12,590 bases of DNA from Trueperaceae bacterium (lineage in GTDB: Bacteria; Deinococcota; Deinococci; Deinococcales; Trueperaceae): contig JAABSI010000087.1 in NCBI GenBank assembly GCA_011390455.1, positions 1-12,590 of the forward strand, in the 5' to 3' direction. The translations under genes and the position numbers were made by a program. The notes under the pieces were generated by a model. The model was not told the origin of the DNA, did not search any database, and saw only the letters and a list, made by a program, of their open reading frames with translations. Positions within the stretch are counted from its first letter, which is position 1, and every line of letters starts with the position of its first letter. This document shows positions 7,103 to 12,590 of this stretch, piece by piece.

Positions 7103-7921
7103 ATGCCCGAGCACCGCATCCTCTTCGTGGGCGACGTCGTCGGCGACCTCGGAGTCGGCTACCTCGAACGCCACCTCCCCGCGTTGGTCCGTGCGCACCG
7201 CCCGACGCTGGTGGTCGTGAACGGCGAGAACGCCGACGTGACCGGTCCGCGCCCCGCGACGGGCCTCGGTTTGACGCCGCGTTCGGCGGAGCGCCTGTTC
7301 CGCGCAGGCGCGGACGTCCTCACCGGCGGCAACCACTCGTGGGACGGCCCGGAGGCCGCGGCCACCCTGGCGCTGCCGCGGGTCCTGCGCCCGCACAACT
7401 ACGGCACCCGAGCGCCCGGGACCGGGGCGTGCGTCGTCGAGCGCGGCGGCGTGCGCTACGGGGTGCTCGACCTGACCAGCCGCTCCGCCCTGCCGGCCGC
7501 CGACCACCCGTACGACGCCTTCGAGGCCGTCGTGCAGGGATGGGGCGACGCCGTGGACGCGGTCCTCGTCGACTTCCACGGCGACGCCGCCACCGAGAAG
7601 GTCGTGTTCGGGTACGCGGTCGCCGGCCGCGCGGTCGCGGTGCTGGGCACCCACACGCACGTGCCCACGGCCGACGCCCGGATCCTCCCCGGCGGCACCG
7701 CCTTCGTCACCGACGTCGGCATGACCGGGCCCGCCGACAGCATGCAGGGCTACGACCCCGCCGTCTTCGTCGCCGCCTACCGCGATCGACTCCCCCTCGC
7801 CGCCCCCTCGCGCGTCGCCGACGGCCCCGTCGCCCTCGGCGCCGTCCTCGTCCACGCCCACGGCCCTCGGGCGGTCGCCATCGAGCGGCTCGCCACCCCC
7901 ACGGAGGAAGCGCATGCGTAG
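7103..7921 (+). CDS. YmdB/DR1281-like metallophosphoesterase (TIGR00282)
   Basis: A cytoplasmic calcineurin-like phosphoesterase of 272 residues, the usual family length. Bacillus subtilis YmdB hydrolyses cyclic nucleotides and affects biofilm formation; Deinococcus DR1281 is a structural relative. Metal-site motifs are all present: GDVVG with Asp11, NGENA with Glu42/Asn43, GGNHSWD with Asn77/His78, VDFHGDAATEK with His159, and GTHTHVPTAD with His184/His186. TDVGMTGP follows near the C-terminus. No signal peptide or membrane segment is seen. The ATG at 7103 has no ribosome binding site but sits 8 bp after a TAGCCT -10 box. The stop overlaps the next gene by 8 bases, so it leads the transporter operon. 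The in vivo substrate is inferred from the family only. Confidence 0.93.
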   Translation: MPEHRILFVGDVVGDLGVGYLERHLPALVRAHRPTLVVVNGENADVTGPRPATGLGLTPRSAERLFRAGADVLTGGNHSWDGPEAAATLALPRVLRPHNYGTRAPGTGACVVERGGVRYGVLDLTSRSALPAADHPYDAFEAVVQGWGDAVDAVLVDFHGDAATEKVVFGYAVAGRAVAVLGTHTHVPTADARILPGGTAFVTDVGMTGPADSMQGYDPAVFVAAYRDRLPLAAPSRVADGPVALGAVLVHAHGPRAVAIERLATPTEEAHA

Positions 7922-9389
7922 AACCGTCGTCCTGCTCCTCGCCCTGTTGCTCGTCGGCGCCGGCGCCGCCCGCTCGATCACGGTCGCCACGACCGCCCAG
8001 CCCGACACCCTCGACCCGCACGTCACGTCGGCCACGTCGGCCTTCCAGTCGACGAAGTCGATCTACGACACGCTCGTCGAGGTCGCGCGCGACGGCGCCA
8101 TCGTCCCCTCGCTGGCCGAGTCGTACACCACCTCCCTCGACGGGCTCACCTGGACCTTCGCGCTGCGCGAGGGCGTGCGCTTCCACGACGGCACCGATCT
8201 CGACGCCGCCGACGTCGCCGCCTCGTTGGCACGCCTCGCCGCCGAGGGGTCGCCCAAGCGCGACGAGTACACGATGATCGCCGACGTCGCGACCCCGGAC
8301 CCCCGCACGGTCGTGCTCACCCTCTCCGACCCCGCGCCGGCGCTGCTCGCGACGCTCGCCTCCGGGTGGAGCGCCATCCTGCCCTCCGAAAAGCTCGCGA
8401 ACGGGCACGACTTCGGCAACGAGCCGGTCGGGACCGGCCCCTTCGTCTTCACGCAGTGGGTGCGCGACGCCTTCCTCGAGCTGTCGACCAACGCCGACTA
8501 CTTCCAGGGCGCGCCCGCCGTCGACGGCGTGACGCTCCGCTTCGTACCCGACGGTGCCGTGCAGCTGCAGGGGCTGCGCACCGGCGAGTTCGACCTGGCG
8601 CTCGGCCTCTCGCCGACCGACTTCGACGTCGTGCGCGCCGATCCTGCGCTCGAGCTGGTGCAAGGTCCGTCGGGCACCGTCCTGGTCGCCACCCTCAACA
8701 ACCGACGGCCCTTCCTCGACGACGCGCGCGTCCGTCGTGCGCTCAACCTGGCCGTCGACGCCGCGCTGATCCTCGAGGTCGCCTACGGCGGCGGCATCGA
8801 GGGCACGACCTTCATGGAAGCCGGCAGCCCCTGGCTCCCGGACTTCCTTCAGCCCTACGGTTACGACCCCGAGCAGGCGCGCGCGCTGCTGCGAGCCGCC
8901 GGCGTACCCGATGGCTGGACCATCGACCTGGCGCTGCCGCAGCCCTACGAGGTGCACGTCACCGCCGGCCAGATCATCCAGGACATGCTCCGCGACGTCG
9001 GCGTGAACGCCGAGATCCGCGTCGTCGAGTGGGGCGTCTGGTTGGGCGAGGTCTACGGCGGGCCGCGCGACTACGACATGACCGTGATCGGCCACACCGG
9101 CAAGCTCGACCCCACCGGTCGCCTCAACGGGTACGGGTACGCGGACCGCACCTACTCCGGCTACGCCAACGACGAGGTGGCCGGCTGGATCGACCGCGCC
9201 GCGGTGACCACCGAAGCCTCCACCCGCGCGTCGCTCTACGCCCAGGCGCTCACGCGCATCCACGACGAGGCTCCGTTCGTGTTCCTCGGCACCGCGCTCT
9301 CGACGCATGGGCGCGCCGCGGCGGTCGAGGGCTTCTGGGTGACCCCGCTGCTCGACACGTACGACTTCCGCTCCGTCGCCGCACGCTGA
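7914..9389 (+). CDS. Peptide/solute-binding protein of an ABC importer
   Basis: An extracytoplasmic substrate-binding protein of the SBP_bac_5 (DppA/OppA) family, 491 residues, normal length. The N-terminus is a signal peptide: MRR, a Leu/Val-rich core at about 5-14, then AGA with likely cleavage after residue 18. No cysteine lipobox occurs, so it is expected to be secreted to the periplasm rather than lipid-anchored. Family features are DTLDPH (31-36), SIYDTLVE, LAESYTTSLDGLTWTF, LREGVRFHDGTDL, VGTGPFVF and the ARALLRAAG region. The ATG at 7914 has GGAGGA 5 bases upstream and overlaps the phosphoesterase stop by 8 bases. The permease genes follow after a hairpin. Substrate may be a peptide, nickel complex or other small solute; sequence reading alone does not decide. 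Confidence 0.93.
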   Translation: MRRTVVLLLALLLVGAGAARSITVATTAQPDTLDPHVTSATSAFQSTKSIYDTLVEVARDGAIVPSLAESYTTSLDGLTWTFALREGVRFHDGTDLDAADVAASLARLAAEGSPKRDEYTMIADVATPDPRTVVLTLSDPAPALLATLASGWSAILPSEKLANGHDFGNEPVGTGPFVFTQWVRDAFLELSTNADYFQGAPAVDGVTLRFVPDGAVQLQGLRTGEFDLALGLSPTDFDVVRADPALELVQGPSGTVLVATLNNRRPFLDDARVRRALNLAVDAALILEVAYGGGIEGTTFMEAGSPWLPDFLQPYGYDPEQARALLRAAGVPDGWTIDLALPQPYEVHVTAGQIIQDMLRDVGVNAEIRVVEWGVWLGEVYGGPRDYDMTVIGHTGKLDPTGRLNGYGYADRTYSGYANDEVAGWIDRAAVTTEASTRASLYAQALTRIHDEAPFVFLGTALSTHGRAAAVEGFWVTPLLDTYDFRSVAAR

Positions 9390-9404
9390 ACGTTCGCGCC
9401 AGCC

Positions 9405-9432
9405 GGTCGGACGCCCTCCCGGGCGTCCGACC
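9405..9432 (+). terminator. 12-bp hairpin between binding protein and permease genes
   Basis: GGTCGGACGCCC (9405-9416) pairs perfectly with GGGCGTCCGACC (9421-9432) around the tetraloop TCCC. It begins 15 bases after the binding-protein stop. No T-run follows. It may weaken read-through or protect the 3' end of the binding-protein mRNA. In DNA form it ends 4 bp before the TAGTCT -10 box of the permease gene, so it could also be an operator. Confidence 0.6.
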
Positions 9433-9436
9433 GCCG

Positions 9437-9442
9437 TAGTCT
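9437..9442 (+). promoter_or_regulatory. Start-proximal -10 box (TAGTCT) of the permease pair
   Basis: TAGTCT ends 6 bp before the GTG at 9449. No Shine-Dalgarno separates them, so a leaderless transcript beginning at the start codon is likely. The expected -35 position lies inside the 12-bp palindrome. Confidence 0.5.
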
Positions 9443-9448
9443 GCGCAC

Positions 9449-10390
9449 GTGGTGGCCCGCGCCGTGATCGTCCAGTTCCTCAGCCTGCTCGTCACCCTGG
9501 TCGTGGTGCTGTCGCTGGTCTTCGTCGCGATGCGCGCCCTGCCGGGCGACGCGGCGGCGATCCTCGGCGGCGTCGACGCGACGTCCGCGCAACTCGAGGA
9601 CCTGCGCCGCCAGCTGGGGCTCGACCGTCCGCTCCTGGCGCAGTTCGGCGCCTGGTGGGGCGACGTGCTGCGCGGCGACCTGGGCGACTCGATCCGCGAA
9701 CGGCGGCCGGTGCTGCAGGTGATCGCCGACCGGGTGCCCGTCACGCTCGCGCTGGCCGGCTTCGCCTTCGCGCTCTCGGTGGTCGCCGGGCTGGGGCTCG
9801 GGCTCCTGGCGGGACGCCGCCCCGGCGGCCGCGCCGACGCCGGCGTGCTCGCCTTCACCACCTTCGGCCTGTCGCTGCCCGAGTTCTGGTTCGGTTTCCT
9901 GCTGATCCTGGTGTTCGCCGTGGAGTTCGGCTGGTTCCCGCTGATCGGCTACCCGACGTCCGGCGGTGCGGGGGTGCGCGCCTGGCACCTGGTGCTCCCG
10001 GCGGTGACGCTCGCGATCCCGCGCGCGGCGCAGCTCGCGCGCCTGACCCGCGCCCGCCTGCTCGAAGAGCTCAACGCGGATTACGTCCGCACCGCGCGCT
10101 CGAAGGGGGTGGGCGCGCGCACCCTCACCCGCCACGTGGCCGCGAACGCCTTCCCCGGCCTGCTGCCGCTGCTGGCCCTCGAGCTGGGCGGGTTGCTCAC
10201 CGGCACCATCGTCGTCGAGCAGGTCTTCGGGCTCCCGGGCTTGGGTTTGACGCTCCTGGGATCGATCTCGGCGCGCGACTACCCGGTGGTGCAGGGCGTG
10301 ACGATCGTCGCGGTGCTCGTCTACGTGCTCGTCAACTGGCTCGCCGACCTCGCCCAGGTGGCCGCCGACCCGCGGCTGAGGTACGGGTGA
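9449..10390 (+). CDS. ABC importer permease, DppB-like
   Basis: The first inner-membrane permease of a peptide/nickel-type ABC importer, 313 residues, as usual for DppB/OppB. The first membrane helix spans about residues 6-28 and is followed by the family pattern RALPGDAA and LRRQLGLDRPL. Several helices follow from about residue 90. The cytoplasmic EAA loop, which contacts the ATPase, begins near Glu206 (EELNADYVRTARSKGVGA). The C-terminus contains VVEQVFGLPGLG, ARDYPVVQG and a final ADPRLRYG. Two GTG codons in tandem (9449 and 9452) could start it; the first is 6 bp after a -10 box and neither has a Shine-Dalgarno. Its stop overlaps the next gene as GTGA. It probably works with the binding protein just upstream. 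Confidence 0.93.
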   Translation: MVARAVIVQFLSLLVTLVVVLSLVFVAMRALPGDAAAILGGVDATSAQLEDLRRQLGLDRPLLAQFGAWWGDVLRGDLGDSIRERRPVLQVIADRVPVTLALAGFAFALSVVAGLGLGLLAGRRPGGRADAGVLAFTTFGLSLPEFWFGFLLILVFAVEFGWFPLIGYPTSGGAGVRAWHLVLPAVTLAIPRAAQLARLTRARLLEELNADYVRTARSKGVGARTLTRHVAANAFPGLLPLLALELGGLLTGTIVVEQVFGLPGLGLTLLGSISARDYPVVQGVTIVAVLVYVLVNWLADLAQVAADPRLRYG

Positions 10391-11196
10391 GGCGCCGCGG
10401 CGTCTCCCGCGGGCTCCTCGGCGCCTGGCTGCTGACGCTCGTGGTGGCCTCGGCGGTGCTGGGCCCCGAGCTGGTGCCGCACGACCCGCTCGAACCCGAC
10501 TACCGGGCCCGCTTCGCCGCGCCATCGGCCGAGCATTGGCTCGGCACCGACGGGCTCGGGCGCGACGTCTTCGCGCGCGCGCTCGCGGGCGGGCGCGTGT
10601 CGCTGGTGATCACCGGCGCCGCGACGCTCCTCGCGCTCACCCTCGGGCTCGCCGCGGGCCTCGCCGCCGCCGGCGTCCGGGGGGCGGTCGACCTGGTGCT
10701 GACGCGCGCCTTCGACGCGCTGCTCGCCTTCCCCGGCTTCCTGCTCGTGCTGCTCCTGGTCGCCATCCTGGGGGGCGGCGTGTGGCAGACGGTGGCGGCG
10801 CTCGGCGTCGCCGGTTCGCCGCTCTACTTCCGGCTGACGCGCGGCTTCGCGCGCCAGGAGCTGCAGCGCGACTACGTCACCGCCGGCATCGCGCTCGGCG
10901 CCGGACGCGCGCGCCTGCTCTTCCGGCACGCGCTGCCGAACTTCGCCGGCGCCCTCGCGGTGCAGGCCGCCTCCACCGCCGCCACCTTCCTCCTGGTCGA
11001 AGCCTCGCTCAGCTACCTCGGCCTCGGCGTGCCGCTCCCGACCCCATCGTGGGGCAACGTGCTGCAAGACGCGCGCGCCTTCCTGACGCGCCAGCCGTGG
11101 GCGGCGCTCGGGCCCGGGGTGGTGCTCGCAAGCGCGGCGCTGGCCTTCCAGTTCGTCGCGGACGGCGTCCGTGACCGACTCGACCGGCGGTCGTGA
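10387..11196 (+). CDS. ABC importer permease, DppC-like
   Basis: The second permease of the importer, 269 residues, at the short end for DppC/OppC because the N-terminal tail is brief. The GTG at 10387 overlaps the DppB-like stop as GTGA and has GAGGT 4 bases upstream. One membrane helix near residues 8-24 is followed by the hallmark GTDGLGRD (53-60) and RVSL. The EAA loop starts near Glu158 (ELQRDYVTAGIALGAG). The late motif SYLGLGVPLPTPSWGN is also typical. It should form a heterodimer with the DppB-like protein. Genes for the ATPase subunits do not follow; the next gene is a hydrolase with its own promoter. Confidence 0.93.
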   Translation: MRRRGVSRGLLGAWLLTLVVASAVLGPELVPHDPLEPDYRARFAAPSAEHWLGTDGLGRDVFARALAGGRVSLVITGAATLLALTLGLAAGLAAAGVRGAVDLVLTRAFDALLAFPGFLLVLLLVAILGGGVWQTVAALGVAGSPLYFRLTRGFARQELQRDYVTAGIALGAGRARLLFRHALPNFAGALAVQAASTAATFLLVEASLSYLGLGVPLPTPSWGNVLQDARAFLTRQPWAALGPGVVLASAALAFQFVADGVRDRLDRRS

Positions 11197-11208
11197 TCCG
11201 TGCGCCCG

Positions 11209-11240
11209 CTGACGGACCGTTGACGCACGCGCGGTAGCCT
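11209..11240 (+). promoter_or_regulatory. Tandem TGAC repeats and -10 box of the hydrolase gene
   Basis: CTGAC (11209-11213) and TTGAC (11220-11224) are 11 bp apart. TAGCCT (11235-11240) follows 10 bp later, and the ATG comes 5 bp after that. Repeat-to-repeat and repeat-to-box distances equal those at 6979-7010. The 49-bp gap after the permease gene holds nothing else. Confidence 0.5.
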
Positions 11241-11245
11241 GCGCC

Positions 11246-12590
11246 ATGGACCTCCCCGGACCCCCACCCGGACCCGGCACCGGGTACGTCCCCGGCGATG
11301 CGCTGCCGGGATCGCCGGCGCTCGCCGGGCGCGGCCCGCACCCGGTCGGCGTCACCACGCTCCACTTGACGAACCCCTACCAGATCGACGTGCTGGGTTC
11401 GCTCGCCGCCGGTGAGCCGACGCGCGCGACCCGCGCGCTCGACGCGGAGGTCTGGTACCCGGCGCGCTTCGCCGGGACCACCACCTACCTCGACCACCTG
11501 CCGCCGACCGAGCACGACGGCGGCGAGGCGCCGCGCCCCTTCCGATTCGTCGGGCGCGCCGCCCGCGACGCCGAGCCCGACCGCACGCTGGGTCCGTGCC
11601 CGCTGGTGATCGTCGCCCACGGCTACCCCGGGTCGCGCGTGCTCCTCTCCTGGCTCGGGGAGAACCTGGCGAGCAAGGGGTACGCGGTGCTCGCGCTCGG
11701 CCACACCGACAGCACCTTCGCCGATCAGGGCGACTTCCTGTCGACGCTGCGCAACCGACCGCTCGACATCGCCCTCGCGGTCAAGGTCGCCGCCGACCTC
11801 GAGCGCCGGCACCCGACGTTGGCCCACGTCTGGGACACGGCGCGCACGGCCCTCGTCGGCTTCTCGATGGGCGGGTACGGCACGCTGCTGGCGCTGGGCG
11901 CGGGGCTGGGTCCCCACGTCTTCGACGACGCCTTCTTCAGCGACCCGCTGCGCCGCGAGCTGTTGGACGACCTGCTGCTCGGCGACCCGTTCTACGAGGA
12001 CCTGGTCGACGGCGTCACCTCGCGGGTCAAGGCCGGCGTGCTGCTCGCCCCATGGGGTGGCGACCGGATCTGGACCGACGCGGCGCTCGCACGGGTGGCC
12101 ACGCCGCTCTTCTTCGCCGCCGGCAGCCGCGACGACGTCGCGCAGTACGCCGCGATCCGCCGCCTGTTCGACGCCACGGTCGCCGCCGATCGCTGGCTCC
12201 TGACCTTCGAACACGCGCGCCACAACGTCGGCAACAACCCCCCGCCGGACGCGCTCGCGACCGCCGGGCACGACGCCTGGTGGCGCTACGCCGACCCCGT
12301 GTGGGACGTGCGCCGCATCGTGAACGTGCTCCAGCACCAGCTCACGGCGTTCCTGGGGGTGCAGCTGCGCGGCCTGCCGCTCGCCTCCTACCTCGACGGC
12401 GCGGCGGCCGCGGCGCCCGGCGAGCCCTGGCCCGGGTACCCGCCGCGCACGACGGTCGGCCTGCGGCTCGAGCACCACACCGGCGAGCAGCCCGCCGACC
12501 CGATCCCGAGCGAGGACTACCAGAACCGCGACCTCACGGCCGCGACCCTGGGCGCGCTGCGTGGGTTGGGGCGCGCGCTGCGGGCCACGC
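11246..12590 (+). CDS. Alpha/beta hydrolase (dienelactone/PAF-acetylhydrolase-like), partial
   Basis: The gene is open to the right edge, at least 448 codons, so the C-terminus is missing. An N-terminal Pro/Gly-rich stretch without a signal peptide suggests a cytoplasmic enzyme. The core begins around DAEVWYPARF, the opening also seen in PAF-acetylhydrolase/dienelactone-hydrolase-type proteins. The oxyanion region is VAHGYPGS with His125. The nucleophile elbow is GFSMG with Ser207. A likely acid is Asp296 or Asp297 in AGSRDD, and the likely catalytic His is His323 or His326 in FEHARHNVGNN. About 120 further residues, including WPGYPPRTTVGLRLEH, form an unrecognised C-terminal part. The ATG at 11246 has no Shine-Dalgarno but lies 5 bp after a TAGCCT box. 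Substrate is unknown; esterase or amidase activity is the safe statement. Confidence 0.85.
   Translation, partial: MDLPGPPPGPGTGYVPGDALPGSPALAGRGPHPVGVTTLHLTNPYQIDVLGSLAAGEPTRATRALDAEVWYPARFAGTTTYLDHLPPTEHDGGEAPRPFRFVGRAARDAEPDRTLGPCPLVIVAHGYPGSRVLLSWLGENLASKGYAVLALGHTDSTFADQGDFLSTLRNRPLDIALAVKVAADLERRHPTLAHVWDTARTALVGFSMGGYGTLLALGAGLGPHVFDDAFFSDPLRRELLDDLLLGDPFYEDLVDGVTSRVKAGVLLAPWGGDRIWTDAALARVATPLFFAAGSRDDVAQYAAIRRLFDATVAADRWLLTFEHARHNVGNNPPPDALATAGHDAWWRYADPVWDVRRIVNVLQHQLTAFLGVQLRGLPLASYLDGAAAAAPGEPWPGYPPRTTVGLRLEHHTGEQPADPIPSEDYQNRDLTAATLGALRGLGRALRAT

Noticed and set aside
7021..8277. GTG-started plus-strand frame just after the TACGCT box
   Set aside because: Although the GTG lies 10 bp after a -10-like box, the frame becomes an Arg-rich run inside the phosphoesterase and binding-protein genes.

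Overview
The window is very GC-rich. It is gene-dense, starts many genes with GTG or TTG, and leaves long antisense frames open by composition alone. The organism is probably a member of the Deinococcota, perhaps a Truepera-like lineage. Three things point there: several genes whose start codon lies 5-8 bp downstream of a TAnnnT -10 box with no Shine-Dalgarno (leaderless genes are common in Deinococcus), a YmdB/DR1281-like phosphoesterase, and a substrate-binding protein with a plain signal peptide instead of a lipobox. This placement is inference; no rRNA or marker gene is present.

Layout. (1) 92-1692, minus strand: a two-gene DrrAB-type ABC exporter, ATPase then ABC-2 permease, overlapping as GTGA. 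(2) 1883-3513, plus strand and divergent from the exporter: an OmpR-family response regulator and a histidine kinase, overlapping as TTGA. The kinase has almost no extracytoplasmic loop. Both divergent transcripts have a GGTACGCTG -10 region and an inverted repeat where the -35 element would be. (3) 3523-5010, minus strand: 6-phosphogluconate dehydrogenase (gnd), convergent with the kinase with a 9-bp gap. Its Shine-Dalgarno lies in a leader hairpin. (4) 5076-6857, minus strand: a membrane-bound GGDEF-EAL protein with both c-di-GMP active sites and the inhibitory site intact. (5) 7103-11196, plus strand: a YmdB-like metallophosphoesterase overlapping a peptide/solute-binding protein by 8 bp, then a DppB/DppC permease pair behind a strong hairpin and its own start-proximal -10 box. 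No ATPase for this importer is in the window. (6) 11246 to the right edge, plus strand: an alpha/beta hydrolase with a nucleophile-elbow motif, cut off by the window end.

How it fits together. The left third looks like a stress- or drug-responsive exporter with its own two-component system. The middle joins pentose-phosphate metabolism to c-di-GMP signalling. The right side is a nutrient-uptake operon whose first gene is a predicted cyclic-nucleotide phosphodiesterase. The regulatory DNA is the least ordinary part. A recurring TAnnCT -10 family is seen. Two promoters (before 7021 and before 11246) carry the same arrangement of tandem TGAC direct repeats 11 bp apart, placed 10 bp upstream of the -10. 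That is the geometry of an OmpR/PhoB-type activator site. I see no CRISPR array, insertion sequence, tRNA, rRNA or phage gene.
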